Below are positions 47,445-57,122 of a DNA stretch of 64,000 bases, piece by piece (positions within the stretch are counted from its first letter, which is position 1; the number at the start of each line of letters is the position of its first letter). Both the position numbers and the translations under genes were made by a program. A model generated the notes under the pieces. That model was not told the origin of the DNA. It saw only the letters and a program-made list of their open reading frames with translations, and made no database searches. The stretch comes from Melanopsichium pennsylvanicum (Eukaryota; Basidiomycota; Ustilaginomycetes; Ustilaginales). The stretch is taken from the NCBI GenBank assembly GCA_900208305.1, contig OAPG01000012.1:434001-498000 (forward strand), written 5' to 3'.

Positions 47445-48092
47445 TGTGCGGGAATTTCAAGGCTGTAGGTCGCGGGTCCAGAAGAAAGCCTAAAAAAAGT
47501 GCTAAAAAATGGCGCAGCACTTTAATTCCTCGCTTTTACGCCAGAAAGTTGGCTTTCTCCAAGCTCTCCCGAGTCACAACCCTTATCCATGGCAACGACT
47601 CGTATTCCTGATGAGAGTTGCTCACATGGTCTCGAGTCCCTTGCTGCTATCGATGCTCTCCCGGAGCCCTCACATATAGCCTAGATTCGCGCTTGTAGCT
47701 TCTCATTGCCTCGCTCATGTGTCATGGTCATAAGTTTGAAATCGGTCTGTCAATTTGCTGTGTTTTGAGAACATGTCCTTGCATCCGAGACCTCAAACCT
47801 TCAAGAGAAAATCACTGCCTCGGCTCAAATGCCAGGAGACATGTTGAATGATGCGCGACGAGCGCGTATGAGCTTGCGAATGTGCTGGAGATACTACACG
47901 AATGAACGGTGGCTGCGTCGCGGCTAGGATCCAATCGTCGAGCTCGAGACCCTCATGCTGGGGTGGTGATGGTGATACATTATTTACAGGAAGCAGGCGT
48001 CGACTCTCAAGCGGGAGAATAGGTGGACGTTCCCGCTCCAGGCAACATCCGCCTCTTCTATGGCCGAAACAATTATGCAGGTCAAGCGGATC
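47171..48092. other. Upstream region of MES1 and 3' flank of PAM16
   Basis: About 920 bp with a (GA)n microsatellite (CT on the MES1 sense strand) at 47408-47441. No further gene is supported. Confidence 0.5.
47408..47441. repeat. (GA)n microsatellite
   Basis: About 17 GA units. On the MES1 coding strand this is a CT run about 240 bp upstream of the start codon. Confidence 0.95.
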
Positions 48093-48723
48093 CTATGTTG
48101 CTTTATCAGCCTTGTCGCTTCCCTCTGCTTTAGGAGCCTCGGTAGCCTCACCCTCCGCCTTGTTTCCTGTCCCCAGCAATCCTAATTCGGCCTCGATCCT
48201 CTCCCTGGCCCTTACAACCTTGCTTTGGATGTAGAACGAGCCAGCTCCGCCACCCTTTGCTCCCTTAGGTGCAGGTGGCGCGTTGGTCGCAAAGAGATGG
48301 TCGTAGTTCTTGACCATAGCCTCGCGCACTTGGTCAAGTATTGAGTTGCCCTCAGCGCCTGCTGCTGGTGAGGCAGTGCCAAGCCCTACTGCAGAAACGT
48401 CTTGTTTGAGGTTCAGGATGAGTTTGGCTTCGTCGAGAGTCATGCGGTGAGTTCTTGTGAGTTGGTCAGATGGCGAGGCGGCAGAGCCAGATCCGACACC
48501 GGCAGCACCCGCTGCAGAAGCTTCGACTCGACCTGCACGAGCATTTCGCCCTGCTTGTCGTCCAGCCTCTAACAGCGCTTTGCCCACGATCTGGGTTCCT
48601 ACAAAGAGGATCTGTGCGAGAGTTTTTGGAAGAGACTGAAATTTTCCAACAAAAAGAGAAATTGCAGAGGATTGATAAGCTTCATCCAAGTCATGCTACG
48701 GACGTGGGTAGTGTACAAACCAT
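48093..48723 (-). CDS. PAM16: Pam16/Tim16, import-motor J-like subunit
   Basis: The proposed model has a first coding exon of only the ATG (48721-48723), an 85-nt intron (GTTTGT...TTTCAG, 48636-48720) and a second exon 48093-48635, giving 181 residues starting MSLPKTLAQILFVGTQIVGKAL. The N-terminal hydrophobic stretch and the J-like block (MTLDEAKLILNLK, SFYIQSKVVRARERIEAEL) identify Pam16, which pairs with Pam18 to regulate mtHsp70 at the TIM23 channel. The DnaJ HPD motif is absent, as expected. Two insertions rich in Ala/Gly (about 30-60 and 90-110) make it longer than yeast Pam16. An unspliced start (ATG at 48689) would add 18 unrelated residues; the spliced model is preferred. Confidence 0.85.
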
Positions 48724-49294
48724 AATGAATTTCGTATACGCTGCTGAACGTACGATGGAGGTCTTGTGAGATAAATTGTTGGACCAGATTCCAGGTGGTG
48801 TCGAATGAAAAGTAGTGACAAAACGATCGTCTAGAGTGCTTACTCGATGTAAGATGCGAATGTGCTTTGCGGGTAAGATGCGTAGATGGCGTGAGGTGTG
48901 GCTAAGATGGTAGAGTGATGCGCAGCAAGCGATGATCTCAGCCACACATTTCAAAGGGTCTCAGGCGAGGTTGCTCAGATTGGTTGTGTGGAATTTCTCG
49001 GAAGTGAACCATAAAAAAAAATGAAAGGAAAAAGATTCCACCGCCAATTTCAACCCGAAATTTGTCAATGGGCTATGCCAATTTGACTGCATCGGATCGC
49101 AACAGCATTCTCTCTTTTCAGTCTGCTAATCACTCTGTAGCAAAAATCTTGATGCACAAGCTCGTAGGCTAACCACCCAGTTCGCACTACAGTGATCCAC
49201 AGAGATGGTCATGTTGATGCGTACATGGATACTAGAATACAAAAAGTGAAGAAGAATGGTAAAAATGCGCTCAGCCAGAACCTGTGACGGGCTA
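48724..49294. other. Intergenic region between PAM16 and mitochondrial uL3
   Basis: About 570 bp; PAM16 upstream region and the 3' flank of the next gene. No gene or RNA recognised. Confidence 0.5.
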
Positions 49295-50404
49295 TCATGC
49301 TTTGTTGACAGGTTTAAGTTGTGTAAGGCCGATCTCGACAACACCTGGAAGCTTGTCCGCGATAGCCTTGGTACCGGCAGGGAAGGGCAGCTTATCCACA
49401 CCAGACGCCAAGTAGATCGAGTCGGGCTCCTGTCCTGACAAGGCTTCACCAGTGGGCAAACGACCCCTCCTGTACATTTTTTGACCCTTCCAGCTGGGTC
49501 GACGAGCGTCCTGCAATGTAACATTGCCGCCCTTAGGACCTGGGACGTTTCCTTTAACATAGATAAGATCCTTTTCGGCATCCACACGAACCACCAACAG
49601 GTTGTGAATGGTACCGTGCTTATTCCCTCCCATGCGACCCGCCATCTTTGTGCCTGGCCAGACACGACCTGGATCCTGGTTGGCACCGGTAGAACCGTGA
49701 CTGCGGTGGGAGATGGACACACCATGCGACGCTCTCAAACCGTGGAATCCGTGGCGCTTCATGACGCCCTGGAAACCGTGTCCTCGAGTAATAGCGCGCA
49801 CGTCGACCGACTGGCCGGGAACGAAGTGAACTGCCGAAAGCTGCGTGCCAAGGGGAACAAGCGCATCCGAGGTCACAGGAAACTCGCGAATGATCTGTTT
49901 GCCATGAGAGATTTTGGCCTTTCTGAGATGGCCCTTGATCTGCTTTGTGACATGGCCGGTCGATTTGGTGTCGACGGCAGCTACCTGCAGCGCTGTGTAC
50001 GTGGAGTCCTTGGCGTCAGAACCAAAGCCTATGTGAGCCGAAATCTGATTGGAGTGGACCTGAAGAACGGTAGCTGGGATTCGTTCGCCGTTGGGCAAAA
50101 AAAAGGAAGTCATACCACGTTTAACAGCGATAAGACCCACGCGCTGCGAAATTGGCTTCCACTTTGATCCCTCTTCCGCCTCTTGCGCTGGTGCAGAGGA
50201 TGTGGGTGTTTCTGCGGGCGCTGCCTGGAAGGAACGAGCTGATGTGTGAAGTGAAAGACAAGAGCTAGACGACCGAGCATCAGCGATTGGAGAGGGGCGA
50301 ACGACGACGGCAGCAGAAACTCTGGGAGCTTGCAAGGACAATGTCGCCAATCGCTGGTGCAAGAAGCGGCAGCCCGCTTTGGAGGTGGAAACGCAGGCGC
50401 GCAT
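49295..50404 (-). CDS. MRPL9: Mitochondrial large-subunit ribosomal protein uL3m
   Basis: A 369-residue single-exon protein. Residues 1-70 are basic and Ser/Ala-rich without acidic patches (RACVSTSKAGCRFLHQRL), a likely mitochondrial presequence. The uL3 core begins at RVGLIAVKRGMTSFF and includes the family signature GHGFQGVMKRHGF followed by GSTGANQDPGRVWPGTKMAG, GNVPGPKGGNVTL and the terminal DARRPSWKG region. uL3m organises the peptidyl-transferase region of the mitoribosome. The frame is open 14 codons further upstream but without ATG, so 50404 is the start. Confidence 0.94.
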   Translation of the reverse strand: MRACVSTSKAGCRFLHQRLATLSLQAPRVSAAVVVRPSPIADARSSSSCLSLHTSARSFQAAPAETPTSSAPAQEAEEGSKWKPISQRVGLIAVKRGMTSFFLPNGERIPATVLQVHSNQISAHIGFGSDAKDSTYTALQVAAVDTKSTGHVTKQIKGHLRKAKISHGKQIIREFPVTSDALVPLGTQLSAVHFVPGQSVDVRAITRGHGFQGVMKRHGFHGLRASHGVSISHRSHGSTGANQDPGRVWPGTKMAGRMGGNKHGTIHNLLVVRVDAEKDLIYVKGNVPGPKGGNVTLQDARRPSWKGQKMYRRGRLPTGEALSGQEPDSIYLASGVDKLPFPAGTKAIADKLPGVVEIGLTQLKPVNKA

Positions 50405-50934
50405 GGTGATTGAACAGAGTCGGACTACCGTTGCAGACTGGGCCAAGATGCTGAGGTAGAGGTGGTAGAGTAGCTGAAGTGAGATGGCTGCAAAGGTTGA
50501 AGGTCAGTGTACGGCATCTATCTTCGACCTTTTCTTCCTGCAAGCTCAGATTCAAGAGCGAGCCAGTCTCCGAAATGACAAAAGCATTTGTCATCACTCT
50601 TTTTTTTTCTTATTATTTTTTTTTTCTTTCTTTTTTTTTAGGCTGTGAAAAAAAAGGTAGAAATGTTAGGCCGACAACGATCTCCACCCTATAGGAAAGA
50701 AATCTCGGCGAACGCCGAAACTACCCCAAAAAGACCCGCGCCACACCTCACCACCTTCACCGATAACGACTGTCATCTCGCCTTCCTTTCACTCTATAAG
50801 GCCGAGCTTTCTTACTGAACAGATCACAATGTCAAAACGATAGCTCCCAGCCCGTCTTACTCCAATAACACCTTTATTCAGGTAAGCCCATACCCATTCA
50901 AGGCTGGCGATTGACCAAAGATCACCAAGCGATC
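50405..50934. promoter_or_regulatory. Divergent promoter region, MRPL9 and MoCo sulfurase
   Basis: About 530 bp between diverging starts. It has a T-rich run (50603-50640) and a possible leader splice donor (CAG/GTAAGC at 50880) upstream of the sulfurase ATG. Confidence 0.5.
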
Positions 50935-53676
50935 ATGGTGCAGATCACGCCCAACGTGGCGCTTGCAGTTATTCTAGTTGGCCTAGCATCGCCGTATCTT
51001 GCAGCTTTGATCTCAAAACTCAGTGTCACAATAAGGGTGGCGGTCTCAGTCGCAGCATACCTGATCATCTCGGCTCGATTGCAACAACAATCAGCGAAAC
51101 GCTTTCGAGTGGCTCAGGACAAAGCTCCGCGCAAACCAACAACGACGAGGGATTCGATTCTTAGCAGCTCTTTCGGAGGCGAATCCGACCGATCGCGGCA
51201 ACCTGCGACTGCGGCATCCAAGGTCAACAAGAAACCAAGATCCAGCCCTGTGCCAGCAGACTGCAGCACATTGGCTCAAAGCGTATCGCGTCTTCGGAGA
51301 CACCAGTGCCCACAGCTAGACGACGCGTGCTACTTGGACGCAGCGGCCGCACCACCCTTTCCATCGGGCCTATTAAAGGCGATTGCCGATGAGCTCTCGA
51401 CCAAGCTTCTCTCAAACCCACACTCAAAGTCTCCCTCAGCCATCTCGACCGCCGACCAGATTGCCTTCACGCGTTTGCGAGTGATGCGCGAGATCTTTGG
51501 CATCCAAGACACGCATGACTGGCATCTGGTCTTCACATCTGGAACCACAGCCGGTCTCAAGCTCATCGGAGAGGCTTTCGATTGGACCTCCCTCAGCGAG
51601 TCCGCGAGAGGTAGGGCTGGTTTCTTATACCTTCTGGAGAGCCACACCAGCGTTGTTGGCATTCGCGATATCGCTGCACAAGCTGATGTAACGAGCTCAT
51701 GCTTCACTGAGCAGGATGATATGGCCAGTGTAGGTCAGGAGGGAATAGTGGTGCTGCCACTGCAGTGCAATGCCTCCGGTCGAAGATACGGGGACTTGAT
51801 GAAGCGGGTATGTCGTTCGAAAGGTGAGAAGGCGCTGGTGATGGTCGATGCTGCATCGTATCTTTCCTCCTCTCAGCGGCTTGATTTGTCCCGCCTTCGA
51901 ATCGACGAAACGCCAGACATTATCGCATTTTCGTTCTACAAGCTCTTCGGCTATCCCACGGGTCTAGGCGGCCTGCTGGTCAAGGCATCAGCCGCACCGC
52001 GATTGAGCAGCAAAATCTATTGTGGCGGCGGTACTGTCGACGCCATCCTTGCAGAGACTCGCTGGACAAAGCCCCGCAAGGATTTCGAAGCGCGAATGGA
52101 AGACGGCACGCTCAATGTTCACGGTATTCTCGCGGTCAACAAAGCCCTCGAGTACTACCACGATGCGTTTGGTTCTTGGGACTCGCGTGGTGGCTATGTC
52201 GCTGGCCTGCGAGAGAAGCTCGTTCGAGCTATGCAAAACTTGACGCATGGCAACGGGCGTCCTGTGGTGCGCATCTACCCTGCGCCCGATGCAAGAGGGA
52301 CGGACTTTGGGCCGATAGTCAACTTTAACATCCTCACCCCGCAGAGCTCGGTTGTCCCTTCACAAGAAGTCGACCGGCTTGCCAGTATCAGCAACATTCA
52401 CCTCCGCATGGGCCGACATTGCAACCCTGGCTTTGTTACCTCCCAACTTGGAGTCACGCCAGATCGTCTCAAACAAGAGTATGCCGACGGAATGGGATGT
52501 GACGATGCTGGTGATTCTACCCTCGAGGGCTCCTCGACCGCGTCTGCATCGCTGAGGGCGAGCTTGTGCATCCTCAACACCGACGAAGACATTGAGCGTT
52601 TGATCGGGTTCATTGCGCGGTTCTTTCTCTCTTCTTCGCCTACTTTTCAGCGTGACGCTGTCAAATCTCAAGACGCTGCAGAGAGACGATACGAACTTTC
52701 GAACATCACTGTCTATCCGATCAAGTCTTGCGCCGGTCAAAACCTCGCTCCGGACGAAGAGTGGACGTTGACACGGCACGGATTGGAGTACGACAGGGAA
52801 TGGATAGTGATGAATCTCGCCAACGGCAAAGCCCTGAGTCAGAAACGACTTCCGAAGATGGCTCTGATCCGACCTCGCATCAATCTGTCATCTCACTTAA
52901 TGACCATCTCAATCGCTGGCTCTTCGCGCACTTTCACGCTCGATCTTCACGACGACTCGCAATACCTCGACGAACCATCTGATGCCAAGCACCTAGAGGT
53001 GTGCGGGGTCGAAGTGCGGCCCAGAGCGCACAAGAGTGACAAACTACGCATGCTCCTTACCAATTTGCTTGGCGTCTCGTGCACGCTAGCAAGGCAGGCA
53101 AGCGACACCAGCAGACATTCGAAACTCGACTCTGGTAGCGAGAAGATCCCGCTGATATTTAGCAACGAGTCGCCGTTCCTACTCATCAATTCGGCTTCCG
53201 TGGATCAGGTCAGCGAGTGGATGCAAGCAGACTCTCTTTTGTCTTCACCAATCAGTAATGGTGAGGATCTGGCGTCTGATTCAGGCTACTCGTCAGCCTC
53301 ACACCTTTCGAGAGAGAAAGATAAGCGTGGGGTTGGCACTCAAGCGGCAAGTTTCAGGGCGAATTTCTTGATTTCGCCATCCGAAGACGGCGGAGGAGCC
53401 TTCGCAGAGGATGGGATGAACAGAGTTGTGCTGGGTGGAAAACATGTGTTCGGAGTGCTTGGCGAGTGCCGGCGATGTCAGATGGTTTGTGTTGATCAAA
53501 TGACGGGCGAAGTCAAGCCGCAGACGCTCAAGACTTTGGCGAAGTACAGGAGGAACACGAAGGGAAGGATCATCTTTGGATCTCATCTAGCATGGTTGCC
53601 AGACCTAACACTGTGCTCGAACGGACGAGAAGAGGATGCAAAGGTTTGGGTCGGGATGGAAGTTGTGGCTTCCTAA
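50935..53676 (+). CDS. Molybdenum cofactor sulfurase
   Basis: A 913-residue single-exon protein. The N-terminal half is a NifS-like PLP cysteine desulfurase (YLDAAAAPPFPSGLL, FTSGTTAGLKLIGEAF), with PLP lysine Lys336 in SFYKLFGYPTGLGG. The C-terminal MOSC part starts near 588 (ITVYPIKSCAGQNL) and ends with FRANFLI, CRRCQMVCVDQMTG and RRNTKGRIIFGSHL. The enzyme sulfurates the molybdenum cofactor of xanthine dehydrogenase and aldehyde oxidase type enzymes, as HxB does in Aspergillus. Two features differ from the usual form: residues 8-50 contain two hydrophobic segments that look membrane-spanning, and the cysteine motif reads GRHCNPG (Cys496), lacking the neighbouring cysteine. Start 50935 is the first ATG. 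Confidence 0.93.
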   Translation: MVQITPNVALAVILVGLASPYLAALISKLSVTIRVAVSVAAYLIISARLQQQSAKRFRVAQDKAPRKPTTTRDSILSSSFGGESDRSRQPATAASKVNKKPRSSPVPADCSTLAQSVSRLRRHQCPQLDDACYLDAAAAPPFPSGLLKAIADELSTKLLSNPHSKSPSAISTADQIAFTRLRVMREIFGIQDTHDWHLVFTSGTTAGLKLIGEAFDWTSLSESARGRAGFLYLLESHTSVVGIRDIAAQADVTSSCFTEQDDMASVGQEGIVVLPLQCNASGRRYGDLMKRVCRSKGEKALVMVDAASYLSSSQRLDLSRLRIDETPDIIAFSFYKLFGYPTGLGGLLVKASAAPRLSSKIYCGGGTVDAILAETRWTKPRKDFEARMEDGTLNVHGILAVNKALEYYHDAFGSWDSRGGYVAGLREKLVRAMQNLTHGNGRPVVRIYPAPDARGTDFGPIVNFNILTPQSSVVPSQEVDRLASISNIHLRMGRHCNPGFVTSQLGVTPDRLKQEYADGMGCDDAGDSTLEGSSTASASLRASLCILNTDEDIERLIGFIARFFLSSSPTFQRDAVKSQDAAERRYELSNITVYPIKSCAGQNLAPDEEWTLTRHGLEYDREWIVMNLANGKALSQKRLPKMALIRPRINLSSHLMTISIAGSSRTFTLDLHDDSQYLDEPSDAKHLEVCGVEVRPRAHKSDKLRMLLTNLLGVSCTLARQASDTSRHSKLDSGSEKIPLIFSNESPFLLINSASVDQVSEWMQADSLLSSPISNGEDLASDSGYSSASHLSREKDKRGVGTQAASFRANFLISPSEDGGGAFAEDGMNRVVLGGKHVFGVLGECRRCQMVCVDQMTGEVKPQTLKTLAKYRRNTKGRIIFGSHLAWLPDLTLCSNGREEDAKVWVGMEVVAS

Positions 53677-53813
53677 GTTTTTGCCCTCTGCGCTCCTGTA
53701 TGTATCAATGGTGCGCTGTACCGCGTCTCAACAACTCTCTAATGTGGTTTCTTTTTGTGTGTGCGTATTGGGTGTAGACTACTGTCCTGATAGCGAGTTT
53801 TCGTAGCGTGGTC

Positions 53814-54320
53814 TCAGAATGGCCAGTACCGTTGTTTCTTGCCGCGCGTGTCCCCATCTGGTGTCACTGTCTCCGTCGTTGAGCTCAATGCCTCTCGAGC
53901 TTTGTCCACTTTCTCTCTGATGCTCCTTGCAGTGGCCTCTAGTCCGCTTGTTTGAGCAGCCATGAGCTTGGTCTGCTCATCCCTATCCAACACGTTCCAC
54001 AGCAAGTGTAGGCCAAAATAAGCGCTGCTGCCATATGCCAATATTCTTAGAAGGGCGGGAAAGAGCTGGCCATAGAGAGATGCATGACGAGCAGAGGCAC
54101 CGGTGGGATCTGAGGCTCGAGCAGCTTTGCGTGCTGCTTTGTTAGCAAGGTATCTTTGAGCTTCGTTGATTTCCTCTGGTTCCGAAGTTGATGGTGGTTG
54201 AGCGAGCATACGAGGATGGGTGGTTGTGAAAGTACGTGCGGATAGTCGCTGGGCGAGTCTGAGTGTGAACGTTGGTGCTGGTGAAATTCGAAGCATTGCT
54301 GCTGATGTTGATGGTAGCAT
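53814..54320 (-). CDS. Small mitochondrial-type membrane protein, function unknown
   Basis: A 168-residue protein. Residues 1-38 (TFTLRLAQRLSARTFTTTHPR) are basic and hydroxylated, a likely matrix presequence. A charged helix (EEINEAQRYLANKAARKAARA) follows, then one hydrophobic segment (LFPALLRILAYGSSAYFGLHLLW, about 87-109, read in part) and a charged C-terminal helix (ATARSIREKVDKAREAL). One membrane pass in the inner membrane is inferred. No family is recognised. It is convergent with the MoCo sulfurase gene (137-bp spacer) and divergent from the AT-hook gene. Confidence 0.7.
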   Translation of the reverse strand: MLPSTSAAMLRISPAPTFTLRLAQRLSARTFTTTHPRMLAQPPSTSEPEEINEAQRYLANKAARKAARASDPTGASARHASLYGQLFPALLRILAYGSSAYFGLHLLWNVLDRDEQTKLMAAQTSGLEATARSIREKVDKAREALSSTTETVTPDGDTRGKKQRYWPF

Positions 54321-54580
54321 CCTGAACGTGAAAGTATGGTGAGATGATCAGTGGGCTGATGGTGAGTTCGAATGAAGTTGATTGGGAGTTGTCCAAGTCG
54401 AAAGGTCGAGATGGCCGTTTGCACCGTTTTCCATTCCGAAAAGCACACTGACTAGTCATCGGGTGGTGGAGGCAGAACGGATCGGTGATATCAAATTTTG
54501 GCCCATCCACGCGCTGCTGTTGGCGAATTGCAGCAGAAACGCGTCTTCCGACCACTCTGTCATGCACACACACACACACA

Positions 54581-54614
<34 letters not shown>

Positions 54615-54758
54615 TTTGAACCACCACCTTTTGCTCCTTGTCAAATCCCACCATCATCCACATCCTTTCGCTTCTCATACCATCCATCGCATCACCTGCT
54701 TTGCATATATCTACACTCGACATGCACCATTGGACTGACGCATAGTGTCCTTACCGAA
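54321..54758. promoter_or_regulatory. Divergent promoter region with CA/CT microsatellite
   Basis: About 440 bp between the small membrane protein gene and the AT-hook gene. It contains the compound repeat at 54565-54614. Confidence 0.5.
54565..54614. repeat. Compound (CA)n(CT)n microsatellite
   Basis: Eight CA units run directly into about 17 CT units with one TT interruption. It lies about 145 bp upstream of the AT-hook gene start, CT on its sense strand. Confidence 0.95.
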
Positions 54759-56846
54759 ATGGTACCAGCAGTACACAATGAAATGATCGACACGGAACCC
54801 CCAATCAAACGACCGCGCGGTCGAACACGAAAAATTGACACACCAATCGACACTTCGCTACCATTACATCCTTGGGCCAGCATATCAACGAGTCAATCGG
54901 CCCCAGTAACGTCTTCCACAGCATATCCCCGAACATCAAAGGCAACAGTGCAGCCGCAGCATGTAGTGGAAACAAGTACGCATCCCCCAAACTTGGCGGC
55001 GTCGGTGGTGACACCTGTTTCTACGAGTAGCTTTTATGGTCAACCACAGCCCGCCTATGCTAGCAACATGGCGTATTGCACGGCAACATCAGTGCCATTC
55101 GCACTTGCAGAGCCACAATACGCGCGTGTAGCTCCAACACCAGCTGTGAAACCAGAGCAGCAGGATGCAGCACCGGTCGCAGTGCTTCGGCGGAATCTTC
55201 CAACAAGGAAAGATCTCGAATTCCTCCTAGGTGGCCCGCCAAAAATTAGGACGCGCTCTTCGACCCCTAATGCAGCGGCTCTACTGTCTAGGCAACAACT
55301 CCCAACACTTCTCGTACCATCACCTGATCCATACGCAGCCGGTTCACAAAGATCGGCGTCTGTGGTACCACAACAGTACCAACCAGCCGCTCACGCACCA
55401 GTCGCTGGGCCAAGTCGACTTTCGGCACAATCAGCGTCAGACCACGCACCGGTACAGGGTCCAGACGCAGTGATTCACGCCCCTGCAGCGCGACATGCGC
55501 ATGCTTTCCCAGCCGATGCAGATTTCTCCAACGACTACGAGGACAACCTTCCCCTCGGCGCCGAAGCAATGACGGAATCAGACCACGACTCTGCCAATGA
55601 TCTGGACGATGACGTCGGAGACTACATCCAGGATGATCCCAACGATCTCGACTTTCGTCCCGCTGCCGGCACCATTCCTAAACGGACTGCACGCCAGTCC
55701 AACACCTCGGACAACCCCTCCACACCTCCGCGAGGTCGTGGTCGAGGTCGTCGTAGTCTAGCCTCCAGTAGCACAGTTACCGGCAAAGTCCCCGGGAGCA
55801 GCGGCACCACCAACCATCACCACCACCACCACAACAACAACATCATCAACAACAACATCATCAACAACAACACCAACAACAACAGCAACAAGAATAAGAA
55901 GAACAATGCTGATCCAAGCTCGGTGCGACTGAAACGCGGTAGGCCAGCAAAAGACTTTTACACACCCGAAATGCTGGAGAAGATCAAACTTGCCGAAGAG
56001 ATCCTCGCCATGGCGGAAGCGGCTGGTTTCGAAGGGGCGAAAGGGAGTGGAAAGACCAGGCTCGATGATATCATTGACAGAAAGACTAGGGAGCGGCTCA
56101 GTCCAGAGATGCAGGCGGTGATCATAAGGGTGAGAAATGCGCAGGTTCGGAAACGGAAAAGGGATCGCCTGAAAGAAGAGGAGAGACTTGCGAAATTGAA
56201 CGGCGCATTGCCGGTGGAACTCGAAGGAGGAAACAGGACGCGGAAAAATGGTGGCACTAAAATTGCGGGGCAAGAGAAGCAGGCCAAAGTCAAAGCTGAA
56301 AAGATGAAGGGCCTGGTGAGTAAGGGCGACGACGACGATGCAACGAGTGGCTCGGCAATCATCGAAAGGGCTCGGGGCAAAGTGAATGAGTGGATGAAGA
56401 GTATCAGTAGTGAAGCTGGACAGAGTGAGGAATGGGCAGATGAATCTGGCGCTTCTAAGGAAGGCGGTGAGATGGCTGCTGGTGACGATGTGCCAACGAA
56501 ACGCGTTAAGAGGACTTATCGTAAAAGCTCGAGCAAAAAGGTCAACTCTGCAATTGCTGCTGCACCGAGAGACAGTGTCAAAACAGCCATCTCACCACAG
56601 CCATCAGCACCGGCAGCCGCATTAAATCAACGTGTCGACCGTCGTATGCAGGAACTCAACTTGAAAGACGACGACGAGAAGCTGTCGCTTCACGGTTTCT
56701 TCACTCGCTTCGCTACAGTGACGGGCAAAGAGACGAACCTAGCCGAAGTGCCCGCGGACGATGTGTACGCGCTTGAGGGAGCGAGACCCGAAGCAGGAGG
56801 TGTTGCGATTGGTATTCCTGGCGATGAGTATTATTTCTCGACCTAA
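54759..56846 (+). CDS. AT-hook-like nuclear protein, function unknown
   Basis: A 695-residue protein from the first credible ATG; the open frame extends 87 codons upstream through the microsatellite but without ATG. Two AT-hook-like motifs are visible: KRPRGRTRK (17-25) and KRGRPAK (about 392). Between them are Pro/Ala/Gln-rich and acidic regions and a His-then-Asn run (55817-55892). From about 400 to 500 a charged helical region follows (FYTPEMLEKIKLAEEILAMA, RVRNAQVRKRKRDRLKEEE), then a Lys-rich stretch and a compact end (LSLHGFFTRFATVTG, GIPGDEYYFST). DNA binding to AT-rich sequence is inferred from the hooks. No known family recognised. Confidence 0.78.
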   Translation: MVPAVHNEMIDTEPPIKRPRGRTRKIDTPIDTSLPLHPWASISTSQSAPVTSSTAYPRTSKATVQPQHVVETSTHPPNLAASVVTPVSTSSFYGQPQPAYASNMAYCTATSVPFALAEPQYARVAPTPAVKPEQQDAAPVAVLRRNLPTRKDLEFLLGGPPKIRTRSSTPNAAALLSRQQLPTLLVPSPDPYAAGSQRSASVVPQQYQPAAHAPVAGPSRLSAQSASDHAPVQGPDAVIHAPAARHAHAFPADADFSNDYEDNLPLGAEAMTESDHDSANDLDDDVGDYIQDDPNDLDFRPAAGTIPKRTARQSNTSDNPSTPPRGRGRGRRSLASSSTVTGKVPGSSGTTNHHHHHHNNNIINNNIINNNTNNNSNKNKKNNADPSSVRLKRGRPAKDFYTPEMLEKIKLAEEILAMAEAAGFEGAKGSGKTRLDDIIDRKTRERLSPEMQAVIIRVRNAQVRKRKRDRLKEEERLAKLNGALPVELEGGNRTRKNGGTKIAGQEKQAKVKAEKMKGLVSKGDDDDATSGSAIIERARGKVNEWMKSISSEAGQSEEWADESGASKEGGEMAAGDDVPTKRVKRTYRKSSSKKVNSAIAAAPRDSVKTAISPQPSAPAAALNQRVDRRMQELNLKDDDEKLSLHGFFTRFATVTGKETNLAEVPADDVYALEGARPEAGGVAIGIPGDEYYFST
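55817..55892. repeat. CAC/AAC/ATC triplet repeat encoding His and Asn runs
   Basis: CAC codons pass into AAC and ATC codons, giving a His run followed by Asn/Ile repeats within the AT-hook protein; likely a disordered and length-variable segment. Confidence 0.85.
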
Positions 56847-57122
56847 TCACACCCGGGCAATTGACCCTTTTTTCCTCTTTCTATCTTTCTTTTTTGTTCT
56901 TTCTTTTTTTTTTGTTGGGGGGGGGGCGGGTGCAAAAGTTTTGAGTGTGGTCGCAATCACAACTCTTATTGCCGCGCATTCGTGCTTACGATGCAGGTAT
57001 GCTCCTTTCTTTTCTTGCTCAGACTGTGCATGTATGTGTGCGTATACAAACGGGGGAGGGTTGGGGGCGGGTCCATGTGTGTGCAATTGGTTCATGTTTT
57101 GAAAAGTGGAAAAAGGGGCGTA
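56847..57122. other. Convergent spacer with T and G runs
   Basis: About 280 bp between converging genes, with T-rich tracts from 56868 and a run of about 10 G at 56917-56927. Probably holds both 3' UTRs. Confidence 0.55.
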
